Positions 22,963 through 34,798 of a stretch of DNA of 64,000 bases are shown piece by piece; position 1 is the first letter of the stretch, and each line of letters starts with the position of its first letter. Source of the stretch: Siphonodentalium dalli (taxonomy: Eukaryota; Mollusca; Scaphopoda; Gadilida; Siphonodentaliidae); assembly GCA_032622095.1 (NCBI GenBank), contig CP136064.1, positions 196,823,948 through 196,887,947 on the forward strand. Reading direction: 5' to 3'. The notes under the pieces are model-generated. The model worked only from the letters and a program-made list of their open reading frames with translations, was not told the origin of the DNA and did not search any database. The position numbers and the translations under genes are program-made.

Positions 22963-23835
22963 GAGAGGCCAAATTCACATTTCATAATTAATTGCAGTTA
23001 AGCAATAGCACTTAAGCATAATTATTTCCGATTAAGCGCAATTCATGGTTATACTGCATGTAACTATGTACCCCTGGTGAATAAATAGGTGTATCTATAA
23101 CTAAACCTGAACTCATATTGACATATCACCTCCTTGTTTTCATTGCTTTGGATAGTCGGGGTTGTGAACTAGCCTAAATTCTTTATCAAAATGGGTGACT
23201 CGCGACAGTATTACCTTCTGTTTTAGTCGAGTCGAGGAACCAACCCATCAAAGCTCAAGTGTGATCAGATATCGATTATTGAAGTTTGTTATTTCAATTG
23301 ATTGCTGCCCAGAAACACGCCGTGAAAAGAGTGGTTTCGGTCAAAATTGCGGATGAAGATGGATAACTCTAAAACAAGTGGTAATACGGTAAAATGTCGT
23401 GATACTTTAGTAATTATACGGCCATATTTTGTTGAACAAAAAGTTTATAAATCACACGTTTATGGGAAATTTGATACCATAGTTGACAGTTGGCATTATT
23501 TTTTGCAGTTAATCGATTCTGATAACTAAAGCTTATTTTGAAGAAATATTGTTGTTGTTGTTGTATCTTTATAATATGGGTCTTTCTGATCGGATTGAGG
23601 ACCTTTAGTTTAAATTAGCCAAATGCAGATACACCCGGTCATGCTAATAGTTAGGTTATATGCGTAGTAACACTTACTCTCAAGCAACTCATAGCGCTTA
23701 ATCACAATTAATTGCACTTAAGCGCAATTCATTTCAATTATACGCAAATGCCATATGTGTGCATCAGCGCGATATGTGGTATAAAATTATGCGCTTAAGC
23801 GCAATTCATTATTAAATGTGAATTTGACCTCACAT
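22963..23835. mobile_element. Candidate non-autonomous TIR element, ~870 bp
   Basis: Terminal inverted repeats of about 33 bp (AAATTCACATTT and AATTGC blocks at 22970-23000, complement at 23803-23830). Subterminal motifs TTAAGCGCAATT / AATTGCGCTTAA recur at 23033, 23699, 23719 and 23791. The central part (23240-23615) is a copy of the dispersed repeat also seen at 14226 and 34495. Confidence 0.65.
23240..23615. repeat. Dispersed repeat family, copy 2
   Basis: Same block order as 14226-14690, including GATCAGATATCGATT, GAAGATGGATAACTCTAAAA, GATACCATAGTTGACAGT and ATCGATTCTGATAACTAAAG, then GATCGGATTGAGGACCTTTA. This is the only copy where flanking terminal inverted repeats are evident. Confidence 0.8.
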
Positions 23836-25153
23836 ACAGTTAATTTTTTGTTTATATATATGAACGAGTAGGGTCTGTCTGCATGTCTTCTGTCCGCTTA
23901 AATTTGAATATATACGCGACCATTTGCGTTAAAAACTTCCCAACCAAATTATCCAGTGTGTGAATCAATGTAGCCACAATTAATTATGGCGCGATTTGAA
24001 TACAACAGGACAAAAATCACGTGCCTATATATTTACAAAAGTAAGTTGCATCTGGTTCCACATCCAGTTGTACGCTATATATCGGAATTTTACCCGCTAT
24101 ATACATGTAGGAAACACAACACTTCTACATTAATGGACAGCCAAGGTGGGATTAAGAATACAACAACTCGAAAGAACACTGGAGTTTTCCTGATGATGTT
24201 TCTATTCTCTATATCAACCGAGAGTACCAATTTTTTTATATTTTTTATTTTCAATAATTTTATTTTCAAACATTCATTCGGGTGTTGTCAAATCCCATCG
24301 TCGATTGCCTCAGCGACGTCGCAATCCTTTGCCTCACAGTGGTTACATATATGAAGGCAGGCATGCGATCCTCTCGTCAGTAGCACCTGGAATTATAAAA
24401 TAATATCGCTTAGTGGACTTGAACTTAAGCTAATATTAGTAACAGATATAGCTGTACACCCCTCCGACTGTATGTTTTAGTCCCCTCCTCATTATTGTTT
24501 TAACCATTGCTGAATATTGAAAACAATAATTTTCTCAGTCGAAAAATGTCATATAACTCCACACAAAAAGGTCTGACATATTTCATAATCATATATGTTC
24601 GCATGTTCCCATGGTACTAAATATATATATGCCAAGCCAAAAAAACAAATGACCGCAAAACTTAGGAATAAAACTCGGAAAATTGCATTCACGAAAGGAC
24701 GAACAAGCTGCTTCCTGTATAACCCCACAAGTTGTGGGCCACAACTCGTTGCGAGTGTATATATAATCAAATATAAAGGGTAAAAATCGGCACACCGCTG
24801 CATTTTTCTGAAAAAAGTTGGATGTAATTCATTTTTTTTTATGTCGGACTTCCGAGAGTGATAACAAGTCAGAGTTAACAATATGACATACATCAAAAGT
24901 TATATGTTTACCAAACATGTACTTCGTAGTTGGATTTCAGTTACAGGTTACAGTTCAGTTATATATATAATTCACCGCCTGGATGTTATGTTGTACCAGG
25001 AGACATATACAACATTATGAACACCCAGAACCATTGTGGCCACGCAAAAGTCAAATGAAAATTGCTTTTTCGACCAGAAATTGAAGATGGCAGACCTCAG
25101 CAAAATCACGACTAAGCGGACAGATGTTTTACAACTAATGATTAAATTTTTCG
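23836..25153. other. Non-coding stretch inside the inverted-repeat pair
   Basis: The largest frames (122 aa at 23986-24354, 115 aa reverse at 24549-24896) show no conserved domain, and competing frames overlap them. I would not call either a gene. Confidence 0.45.
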
Positions 25154-25606
25154 GGACTAACCGGACAGTATTTTCGAGGTGGGTACCAACATCAAAAGAT
25201 GAAATTTGGAATTTTGAGACAGTCCGTGAAAATACTCAAAATATGCAGTTGTGGGGGAAAACAGGCCTTTCGATCGGTGTATAGGTTGTTGCGACAGTTG
25301 TCTGCGATGAATGTGAAAAGTATGATTTTCTGGGATATTTTGGGGAAGAAATCGTCTCGCGGCGATGATTAAATGACATTTTTTTCCGCTATCGAACAAT
25401 GGCAACTGACTTAAATTGATCGTCGGTGTCCGAACATTAGCGAAGAAATATTCACTCACCTTCAGTTGGTCAGATATGCTATCCAAGCGTTTATTTTTCC
25501 AAAAACCCGTCAAAAAATGTCAACAAATATTTGTCGACAGATATTTCTCCACCTCGAAATCTACGACTACGACTTCCGGTTTTGGTTCGTGTCCGTTGAT
25601 CCACTG
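25154..25606. repeat. Right arm of the ~450-bp inverted-repeat pair
   Basis: Reverse complement of 21861-22307, starting GGACTAACCGGACAGTATTT and ending GATCCACTG. Both arms keep the same outer end, so this could be a 3.75-kb element with very long TIRs or two insertions in opposite orientation. Confidence 0.9.
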
Positions 25607-25675
25607 TGTACATGTGAATGCATAAGTGACGGTTCAATGATTTTGACTCCCATCAGATGATATTTAGGCGACATC

Positions 25676-26043
25676 AATTTTTAAGTCTGGTTTACGATAA
25701 TGTGGGGAGAAAAAAAGTAGATGCGGGAGGGAAAAAAATAAAAAATAAAAAAGATTGTCCCCCCAATTTATATCAAGTAAATCGTGGAATTTTACATAAA
25801 TTTTACAAAAATTGTGAAAAAATGTTTTTGACTGAAATTCTGAACCAAACAAGACATATCTTGTCATGAAATACATGAAAATATGGATCTGTAAACGATC
25901 ATAAGCAGAACCGGATGCGACAGCACATGAAAATCAGTACGCGTGTAAAATATTTTGGGAGAAAACAGTTTTTTTTTTTTCATGAAATGGACAAAAAGTT
26001 GTAGGAGGTGTTCGTAAACCAGACTTAAAAATTGGTGTCGCCT
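25676..26043. mobile_element. TIR MITE, 368 bp, uninterrupted copy
   Basis: Termini AGGCGACATCAATTTTTAAG and its near-perfect complement extending to GTCTGGTTTACGA (about 31 bp). A second copy in opposite orientation occupies 34788-36008, where two insertions interrupt it; this copy serves as the empty-site reference. Flanks are TTT and TAG. Confidence 0.8.
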
Positions 26044-26258
26044 TAGGCTCATGTTAACACAGGTTCACATATTCTCAAAATAATTGTCTCCCTCAACCGT
26101 ACTAGTATATATATTTGATAGAACCTCAGTGAGACCATTTTGAAAATTACCATCAATGCAGTTCCAGTGTTGACGCAACGTGGTCATGTTACTTCAAACC
26201 AGTTGCAATGTTCCTTAGCATGATAATTCGTGAAAATAAATGTCAATACAACTTACTC
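26044..26258. other. Short unassigned spacer
   Basis: Nothing recognised. Confidence 0.4.
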
Positions 26259-26680
26259 TCGGGCTCCAAATAAAAGTGCAGGCCCAAATAATAGTGCAGG
26301 GGGTGGAATTCCATTGAAAGTTAATAAAAGTACTGACCCAAATAATAGTGCAGGGGGAACTCTGAGCAAAACATCAACTGGGGTTAACCAAATAATTTTT
26401 ATAGATGGTTCAAGTATACGAGTCAAAATGTAGTACAGGTACATGTATCATGTGGTGTTTTGGTATGCCACATACTTGAATATGTACTAGTACATGGAAA
26501 AGTAAAGCCCATCATTTTTACATCAGAATCATATAGAAATCTTGAATTTGTGCTGATTTAAATTTTCATAGCTTCAAAATATTAATAAACGTGCAGACCC
26601 AAATAAGCACTGTGCAGGGGGGGGGGGGATTTCCCAAGAAAAATAATAAACGTGCATGCATGTTTATTTGGAGCCCAATA
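26259..26680. mobile_element. Candidate TIR element with subterminal repeats
   Basis: Ends are GGGCTCCAAATAAAAGTGCA and TGCATGTTTATTTGGAGCCC, an inverted pair with two mismatches. Subterminal direct repeats CCCAAATAATAGTGCAGGGG occur at 26282 and 26338, and a diverged one with a G-run at about 26597-26627. No transposase. The 67-aa frame at 26230-26433 is a by-product of these repeats. Confidence 0.65.
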
Positions 26681-27778
26681 GTAAAGAGGTGGAGGTGAAT
26701 GTTACATGTAAGTTGTTATTAACGAAATGGAACGATGCCTTTAATAGGTTCCACCAGCAATAAGTAGTGACTTCTTTATATTGGCCTGACAGATTGGTTT
26801 TTGTTGGCGTCATGCCTGTCGACCATTGTGATGGCCACATACATGTATATTGTCATATAACAGCGATTTACGATCTGTCTTGTTGACTCATAAAATAAAT
26901 TAAGAAATTGGCCATGTGTTCGTTCCTTGCGTAAAAAAATATTGTTTAGTACAAACATCCTCATTGATTGTGTCCCTCGACTCATCATGTAGTTGGTCAA
27001 GTCACTTACATGTATGTACATGTACAGAGCACTCACAATTTTTTTGGAAAAGCGACCACATGTTCGAATCTACTTTGCGATTTTGGAGCTACGCATTTGT
27101 AAATGCGTCCACATTTTAACACATTAACCTTGATTTATTCACAAACAAATGTCTTGATGCAGGCCTTAAAATCCATCAGATTTTTTGCAATAATCAAAAT
27201 GTCAGTGTTTCACTTTCTACAGGGAATCAAGACTTTTTACTAGAATCAAAATGAGAATCATGATTCTGATTATAAAACAATTAATGTCAACAGTGTTTAT
27301 TTATGTTTATTCCATTTTGAATGGAAAACTACATCATGAATGTCCGATTCGGAACATACATGTACACCAGGAGTGGGAAAATAACACAGAATTATTCAGA
27401 TGTGAATTTAAATTAAACAAAATTAAAACAAAAATTGCAAAAGACACTATACACTATCGTATCGTTATTTGGGTGTTCATACTAGTATACTTTTTCGGCG
27501 CAATGATCGGTAATTTCAATGCGACTGCGATTATTACCAATGCAGTGCATTTAATTTAAATGCGGTCGTTAAGGCGTTTACAAAGTGGCGTGACACAATG
27601 CACCCTCAATGCATTTTAAATGCAACAACCGCATTTCATTAATCCACGTTGTAAAGGACATTTATTTTTAGAATATGTGTATATAACCACAAGAATAAAG
27701 AACAAATCAACTGTTTTATCACTTTGTAAACCTCTGATGTTTCCCATACAGTATACATTTGTATATTATAAACCATGT
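26681..27778. other. Non-coding stretch, no feature recognised
   Basis: The 102-aa frame at 27251-27559 has hydrophobic stretches at both ends but no family I recognise. GCATTT-AAATGC-type short inverted motifs cluster at 27544-27635. Confidence 0.4.
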
Positions 27779-27780
27779 TA

Positions 27781-27997
27781 CAGTAATTCTAGAGCTAATT
27801 AATCGACTCCTTAACTACAGCAGAATTATGGGTAACTTTTCAGGATTTAGTCCGAAATATGGCTTGTTGCCATTCATCGGAAAGCTCTCATCGAGAGCTT
27901 TCCGATGAATGGCATCAAGCCATATTTCCGACTAAATCCTGAAAAGTTACCCATAATTCTGCTGTAGTTAAGGAGTCGATTAATTAGAGCATTACTG
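27781..27997. mobile_element. Complete palindromic MITE, pogo/Tigger-like ends
   Basis: A 217-bp near-perfect palindrome flanked by TA on both sides (27779-27780 and 27998-27999). Termini are CAGTAATTCT and GCATTACTG, followed inward by TTAATCGACTCCTTAAC, which resembles the ends of pogo/Tigger elements of the Tc1/mariner superfamily. Arms meet at about 27891 in GAAAGCTCTCATCGAGAGCTT. Related copies: 33591-33742 and half of one at 1881-1982. Confidence 0.85.
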
Positions 27998-27999
27998 TA

Positions 28000-28326
28000 T
28001 ATCCTCTATAACTGTTTATTCAACATCACGTGCTGCAATCCATAAATGTAGTTCCGATTTTGATGTCCGGTTCAGCATTATTATCATCTGGTTCGATAGC
28101 AGAAATACGCTGTTTCGAATGCCATACCGTACAAGTTTTACGAGTTACTCTTGCTCAAGAATGGATAAATTTCTAAACCTGATTTTTGGCGCATTAGTTA
28201 GAATTATATTTTTGCACAAGAACACACCACAAATATCGAACCGGACATCAAAAGCAGAACCGGATTGTATCGGTTGCAAGGAATGTCAATCGAAACAACA
28301 AATCAAATAGCCACGATCTGGGCACC
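28000..28326. other. Possible 5' region of the plus-strand LINE
   Basis: Contains repeated CCGGTTC / GAACCGG words (28068-28265) and a 63-aa frame ending CIGCKECQSKQQIK. The Cys-rich tail could be a relic of an N-terminal finger, but the downstream endonuclease is in a different frame. Confidence 0.35.
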
Positions 28327-30093
28327 CTGACATTATACCACCAAAACATTCGAAGTATTAGAAATAAACTCGACAAAGTAAAAGATCTTATCAGTGAATA
28401 TGATGTTCTATGTTTTACCGAAACGCATCTTGATGTCACATACCCCTCTGAAAATTTACTAATATATGGCTTTAGAACCCCCATCCGAGAAGATCGTGAT
28501 CAATATGGCGGTGGTATATGCATATATTTTGCAGAACACTTAGTATACTCCCGTCGGGATGTCCTAGAATTTGATTCGTCCATAATGTGGTTCGACATCC
28601 AGTCTGCAAGATGTCATATCATCTTGGCATTATCATACCGGTCCGATGCGTTATGTGCTACAAATTACTGGAATCTTTTCGACAACACAATTCATGAAGC
28701 TCTGGAAATTACACCAAATATGGTCATGCTTGGTGACTTTAACTCTAATATGTTGGACCCCAATTCCAAACTAAGCACAATTATCGATTATTACTCCATT
28801 AGAAATGTGATTAAAACTCCAACAAGAGTTACCGAAGACTCTCAGACCTTACTTGACCCAATTCTTGTATGTGGAGATCTAAGTGTCCGTGATGCAGATA
28901 TTATAGATTTCGAAGTATCAGATCACTATGGTGTCTATGCGGCTCTTTCTTACGACAACTCTGCCACCCCATCCTTCCAAAGAACTATATGGAACTACAA
29001 ACACGCCGACTTCAGTAGGGCTACCTCCTTAATAAATGATATAAATTGGGATAGTCTCCTCCGACCAACGGCGGATGTTGACACAGCTGTAGCAGTATTT
29101 TATGATAAATTCCTTGAAATTATGCACGAAACCATCCCGACCTCGACAGTCACTATTCGAACTAAAGACAAAATCTGGTTCAACTCAGAAATTCGTCGCG
29201 AGCTACGGAAACGCAATAGATTCAGATCGATTGCACTCAAACGTAGTACCGATCTAAACTGGAAAAAATACAAAAAATCACGAAATAGAGTAAACAACAT
29301 GAAAAAACATGAGAAAGCAAAATTCGAAGAACATCTCGATGAAAGAGTTAATGACTCGCCATCATCTAGAGATTTTTGGCAAATCATCAATTACCTTTTG
29401 AATAAGAAGAAAACAAACATAATACCACCACTTTATTCGGCTAACGGCGAAGTCATAGCAAATGGAGTTTCATACGCCACCAATGACATCGATAAAGCTA
29501 GACTTCTGAACGCAAGCTTCATCCAAAATTCATCTATAAAAGATAAAGGACATCAACTACCAGATTTTCCTCTCAGGTGCGGCAATAAACTCACCGATAT
29601 TCCCATTTCACACTGGCACGCAGATATTGTTACAGTAATCGAAAACCTCAAAACAAATAAAGCTCAGGGCTACGATGGAATTAATGCTAAAATGTTGAAA
29701 GGAACGGCAACTGCTGTTGCCACTCCGCTTCTATTACTCTTCAAGAAATCGCTAAATATGGGCAAATTTCCGTCGAACTGGAAGAAAGCTAACGTAATAC
29801 CTATATTTAAAAAAGGAGATCCCGCGGACTGTTTAAATTATCGCCCAATTTCACTTCTACCTATCCTTGGAAAAGTTTTCGAAAAAACGGTACTCAAATA
29901 TATTAATGTATTCTTCGACGAGAACTGCCTCCTATATCGACACCAATCCGGCTTTACTGAAGGACATAATACAACATATCAACTTCTGGATATGTATCAT
30001 AACTTATGTCAGAGCCTCGACAACAACTTGCACACCTGTGCTATTTTTGTGATATCTCAAAGGCGTTCGAGAGGGTCTGGCACAAGGGTTTGA
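28327..30093 (+). pseudogene. LINE ORF, 5' frame: endonuclease and N-terminal RT
   Basis: Coding similarity begins at 28327 (LTLYHQNIRSIRNKLDKVKD), upstream of the first ATG at 28585. Endonuclease landmarks: CFTETHLD with the catalytic Glu (about 28411), YGGGICIYF, MLGDFNSNML, and VSDHYGVYAAL with the S-D-H triad. A basic linker (RELRKRNRFRS, KKYKKSRNRVNNMKKHEK) leads into RT blocks NKAQGYDGINAKMLK, KKANVIPIFKKGDP and NYRPISLLPILGKVFEK. After HTCAIF (about 30048) the frame diverges from RT similarity and ends at 30093. The next RT block continues in the +1-shifted frame, consistent with one base missing in the T-run. Confidence 0.9.
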
Positions 30094-31481
30094 TACATAA
30101 ATTAGACAAGTACGGAATTTCTGGTCAGCTGTCCATTTGGTTGGAGGACTATCTTTTTAACAGACAACAAAGAGTCTTGGTGAATAATACATACTCTGAG
30201 TTCGAATTGGTCCCCGCTGGAGTGCCTCAAGGGTCAATACTCGGACCTTTTCTGTTCTTATCCTACATAAATGATCTCCCGGATAACCTTATCTCAACAA
30301 CTAGAATGTACGCCGACGACACATGCATTATCGCATCTCATTACGACCTGAACATCCTTGAATTCGATCTAAATCAAGACCTAGAATCAATATCAAATTG
30401 GGCGCGCAAATGGCTGGTAAATTGCAATCCATCGAAAACCAAAGCAATATCTTTCTCGTTATCGGGCAAACAAACGAACCCCACACTTGTATTCCAAGAC
30501 CAAAACATCTCTTTCGAAACGTCACATACACACCTTGGTGTTGAAATTCAATCAAATTTAGACTGGAACGATCACATTAATAATATAATTAAGAGAGTTT
30601 CGTCCCGCATCTCACAACTAAGAAGATTCAAATACAGCTTAAGTGCAAACACGTTAGAAAAAATTTACAAAACTTACGTTCAGCCAATAATGGATTATGC
30701 AGATGTAGTTTGGGACTGTGCACCACAATACTGGATGGACAAACTTGAACGTATACACGTGGACGCCGCCAGAATAGTGACCGGGTTAACCCGCTCTGTC
30801 TCCAATACAAATGTTTTACTCGAAGTGGGGTGGTCCAACCTTAGGGAGCGCAGGGAGAAACACCACCTACAAACACTTTTTAAAATAACTAACGAAGAAA
30901 CTCCAGAATATCTGACCCTACTTCTACCAGCCGGGGCAGCACATGTATCAAACAACCGGTACAACTTTAGACAACCGCGTTTTTTCTACTCGTACCGCTG
31001 GACAACAGCACATTATAGGAAATCATTCTTCCTAAACACAAACCATGAGTGGAATAAGCTCCCTTCGTTTGTCATAGATTCTGAAAATATATCCGATTTT
31101 AAAACTCACCTAAACATAATCGCCCCTGCTCCAAAACCCTATCCACTTTATAGAACAGGTCATCGGAATGTTAGTGTCAACCATTGTAAACTCCGAAACT
31201 ATTGTAGCGACTTAAAGAGTGACATGCAAAATAATCACATAGCTGATAGTCCTAATTGTCAATGTGGTTTTCCGAAGGAGGATGCTAGTCATTTCTTCTT
31301 CCACTGTCCATTGTTCACCAATCAGAGAAGAATATTTTACCACAAACTTGAAACAAATAACTTTCATATAGAAAATATTATGCATCTTCTCTGTGGAATC
31401 TCTGAAAATGACCACAGAAGAAATATATTGCTATTTCATATTACACAGTCCTACATTAATGCAGCTAAACGTTTTGGGTAA
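30006..31481 (+). pseudogene. LINE ORF, 3' frame: RT core and C-terminal Cys/His motif
   Basis: The RT-like part starts at about 30049 with CDISKAFERVWHKGL, which holds the first catalytic Asp; the ATG at 30006 is not a native start. Further landmarks are AGVPQGSILGPFLFL, MYADDTCIIA with the catalytic Asp pair (about 30307), THLGVEIQSNLDWNDHI and the thumb YVQPIMDYADVVWD. LERIHVDAARIVTG and the WNKLPSFV segment follow. The C-terminus carries CQCGFPKEDASHFFFHCPLF, a C-x-C-x8-H-x3-C motif typical of several LINE clades. The whole 3' frame is open to a natural stop at 31481, so apart from the single-base shift this copy looks young. Confidence 0.9.
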
Positions 31482-31795
31482 CTTCGATCATATATTTTTC
31501 TCTGTTATGTCAACCTGTCATTGAAAACAATTAAAAATTTAAATGCCCGGCCTTTTTAGACACAACTTATGACAACGTGAGGGTAAAACTGGACACAATA
31601 AAACTCCACTCATAGCACACTCTGTACAAATATTCACATCTGTTTCCCTGCTTAAATATTCACAATTTCATCCTGCCATCTTGTTTAAATGTTATGTTAT
31701 ACCTTATGTGCGGGAGAGGGGCGTCACTAAGTTGACAAAACTTGTTTCCCAATCCCCATGTATATAATTGATATACAATAAAATATGTTTAAATC

Positions 31796-33189
31796 AATAA
31801 ACATAAGAAGTTGGTCACTGACCGACATTTGCTATTGCAGAAGAAAATAAACAAATTCTCTGGTGTGGTTTATACGACTATGTAATGCCGACTTAAAAAT
31901 AAAAATTCACATAAACATCGCATGAAGCGGTCTAACCACAAACTCGGGTATTCGGTAATTCCAAATGTATGAACTATCACCATGATATCCCGGTACATCA
32001 TTGTCAGGACTGCTTGTACAAAAGGGAGTTATTCTACTATGCATAATTTTGCTATATCATTGTACTCGTACTGTATTGCAATGTAATATATCAGTACAGT
32101 ACATGTTGTTAAATTGAAAAAACATGTGTGAAAACAGAGAGAATACATGTGCCGGTACTATATACCTCTTTGTGTGCTGTACTACCGGTACTATTCATGT
32201 ACTACACTACAATAAGAGAAATTTTAATTGATTCTGCTGCCCATGTGCCACAGGCCTCAAACACACCAAACAAGTATCTGTAGCCAGGCCCACCAGTACC
32301 AGGCTACTAGTAAATGAAGTACTGAAAGTGTCATATCATTAATCGAGCCCAATCTTAGAACTAATCGTCCTGTGTCGTATTTGGTAGATAAGCTTTGATA
32401 GACATACTTGATACTAGTACATGTACATGGACTGTAACAACAGAGAGTTTCAATTTAAATGGGGATAAAGTGTTTGCTTGAGAATGTTCAATAGTTTTGT
32501 TTGTCGATATGTTATTGAACTGCCAATAATATACAGTTAAGAAGAAAATGTGGGCGCTGTAAGACAGTAATGTTTGCAACAGCGATGTTGTCGATTAATC
32601 AAAATACTGTAAATACTATGAGGCATTGCAGCGGTCGGCGGCATTGTAATTGAATGTGGTTGAACAGTCAAATACCGGTGGTCAATCTTGTTGCGGGGTG
32701 GGGTCATTTAATTAGGACATAACTATATTTATGTTAAACTAGTCTCTTGTGTAGTTTGGGTTACTATTAATAAGATATTTAATGAATGTTTGGAATGTAT
32801 GGTAGCATTGTTACCTGGATCAACATATGCCATGCACAACGCTGGTCATCATATCATCACCACTGTGGGCAGTAAATCCCCGGCGGGCATCAGTAAACCG
32901 CTCATCGGGCTATAACAATTAGAGTTTTCCATACCAGAGCTAGTCTAATCAGTTAAAATTAGTCAATTTAGAGGTTATACTAACCAGTGGAAGACGTACA
33001 TGTATATTCAGATATCAGTTTTCGAGAAAAACCCCATCTTAGTCGAGCGGACTTAGAATATCGGGGTAAACTTAAATTTCATTCAGCAAAACTTTCACGG
33101 CAGAATATAAAAATAGTACATTATAATCACTTACAGTACATGTACATGTAGTCCAGGTGCAGTGCTAGCCTATATACTACCAAATCAAT
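31796..33189. other. Non-coding stretch, no gene recognised
   Basis: AT-rich with many TACATGTACATG-type words and no ORF of note. Confidence 0.45.
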
Positions 33190-33440
33190 CTTCTTTCTCT
33201 CATAACGTGTGAAACAATCCATCAGTTCTTTCTATACTGTTAGTTGTCATAACTTGTACATAGCTATATTGTTATAACATATTTCCTTGCTCTTGTCAGT
33301 GTTTAATTTGTATATATTTAGTGTTTTGACAATAGGGAGAGGGTGTTACTGTAAGTGGCAGCACTTGTCATCCCATCCCTTTTGCCTGTGTGTATATATG
33401 TAATACTATATGCATTGAGCAAATAAAATATGTTTAAACC
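33190..33440 (+). mobile_element. 3' UTR fragment of a LINE related to 28327-31795
   Basis: Ends AATAAAATATGTTTAAACC like the LINE tail at about 31773, and shares GGGAGAGGG-GT, ACTTGT and ATCCC blocks in the same order with the sequence at 31710-31760. No coding part remains, consistent with the 5' truncation usual for LINE insertions. Confidence 0.6.
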
Positions 33441-33590
33441 ATACTACCAAAACTTTTGGTCGGTTTCTCGATGCCTGACACTTGTAAACTCTTGAACGAG
33501 TATATCGTACATGTATGTGAATTAAAGATCTTATTAGTGACACAACACTTCACAAGAGGCTAGACATACATTTGTAACTACAGTAATGCT

Positions 33591-33742
33591 CTGGTTAATC
33601 GACTCCTTAACCACAGCATAATTATGGGTGACTCGGGGAGAGCTTTCCGATGAATGGCAACAAGCCATATTTCCGACTAAATCCTGAAAAGTTACACATA
33701 ATTCTGCTGTGGTTAAGGGGTCGATTACTTAGGGCATTACTG
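33591..33742. mobile_element. Pogo/Tigger-like MITE with deleted centre
   Basis: Starts CAGTAATGCTCTGGTTAATC after TA (33589-33590) and ends GGGCATTACTG before TA (33743-33744). The right arm is complete (AGCTTTCCGATGAATGGCAA onward). The left arm keeps only its outer ~45 bp, so the element is 152 bp instead of 217 bp. Confidence 0.85.
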
Positions 33743-34490
33743 TATCTGTTTTAGTGCACATCAAATTTATTTGTTGTCTTTCCTCTTGTAATTTGTCTTC
33801 GGTTGTGTTCGCCATTTCGATGGACTACATGTACTGACATCAAATGACTGAAATGCTATGATGCGGGTAGCGCAATTCATAGCAATTCAGCAGGACCCAA
33901 CCGCATTATAGCACATTAGCAGGAACACTTGAACAGGGGTAAATTTACAGTGTCAAATCGAATGGGCATCTTTTAACAATTTCCTAGAAGTGTACGAAAA
34001 TTGAGAACTGAATTTATATTTGTTTTTATGAGGTTTCGATTCAACATAGAACATACATGTAAAATGACAGCTATGCTTTAATTAATCAACTCGCCTTATA
34101 AAGGTTGACTACCGGGTATTACTGCAGTATTCAGGCGTATTCATGCGATAAACCGCAGTCAGTTATACCGCCGCAGAATGTGGTCCACCTCACATTTACA
34201 GTTAAGCTGTATTTTTCATGCGATGTTTAAATGAATTTTTTTTTAAGTTGACATTGTAACCACACCAGAATTTTTTGTTATTGTTTCAAAATGTCTAGCT
34301 AGAATTCAGAATTTTTGTGGTAAAAACAATTAACTTGGTTATCACAGTTAACACATATTACTGTGGTAAGATTACCAGCGGATACCGCATGTCAACAGGG
34401 ACTGCATGCTCTAATTAATTATCAGGTTTAACATGTTTATACTGGATACAGTTCATCGAGACTTAATAGTGGCCCAGAAAAATTTGACGA
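33743..34490. other. Non-coding stretch, no gene recognised
   Basis: AT-rich with no convincing ORF or repeat structure. Confidence 0.4.
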
Positions 34491-34765
34491 GCCGACGGTC
34501 TCAGACCAAATTGCAGATGAAGATGGATAACTCTAAAATCAAGAGGCTTTGTGTTGATAATAAGGCCAAACTTTGTCAAACAGCATGTTGATAAATATAA
34601 CGTGTCGGGCAATTTTATACTATACATGTAGTTGACAGTGGTTAGCATTATTTTTGGGCAATTAATCTATTCTGATAACTGAAGCAGCATTTCTAAAAAC
34701 ATGTTGTTGTTGGAATCTGATTATATGGGGACCATCGAATCTGATTGAGCACCTTTAATAGTTAA
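34491..34765. repeat. Dispersed repeat family, copy 3 (partial)
   Basis: Matches the right two thirds of the copies at 14226 and 23240: GCAGATGAAGATGGATAACT, GTTGATAA, GTTGACAGTGG, AATTAATCTATTCTGATAAC and GATTGAGCACCTTTAATAGT. The GATCAGATATC part is absent. Confidence 0.75.
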
Positions 34766-34798
34766 CTATATGAGCTAAATACACATAAGGCGACACTT

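Larger units (their letters stand above)
28327..31795 (+). mobile_element. Nearly intact non-LTR retrotransposon with one main frameshift
   Basis: Plus-strand element with APE endonuclease, reverse transcriptase and a C-terminal Cys/His motif. The coding region runs 28327-31481 in two frames that would join at about 30046-30051. The 3' UTR extends to an AATAAAATATGTTTAAATCA tail at about 31773-31795. A related 3' end lies at 33190-33440. The 5' part is missing or unrecognised: only a short stretch precedes the endonuclease. It belongs broadly to the jockey/CR1/I-like LINEs and differs from the LINE at 5474-9350 in domain content. Confidence 0.9.

Noticed and set aside
23986-24896. 122-aa forward and 115-aa reverse ORFs
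   Set aside because: No domains, Phe/Ile-rich composition expected from AT-rich DNA, no splice or start context.
27251-27559. 102-aa ORF with two hydrophobic stretches
   Set aside because: No recognisable family and no supporting gene structure nearby.
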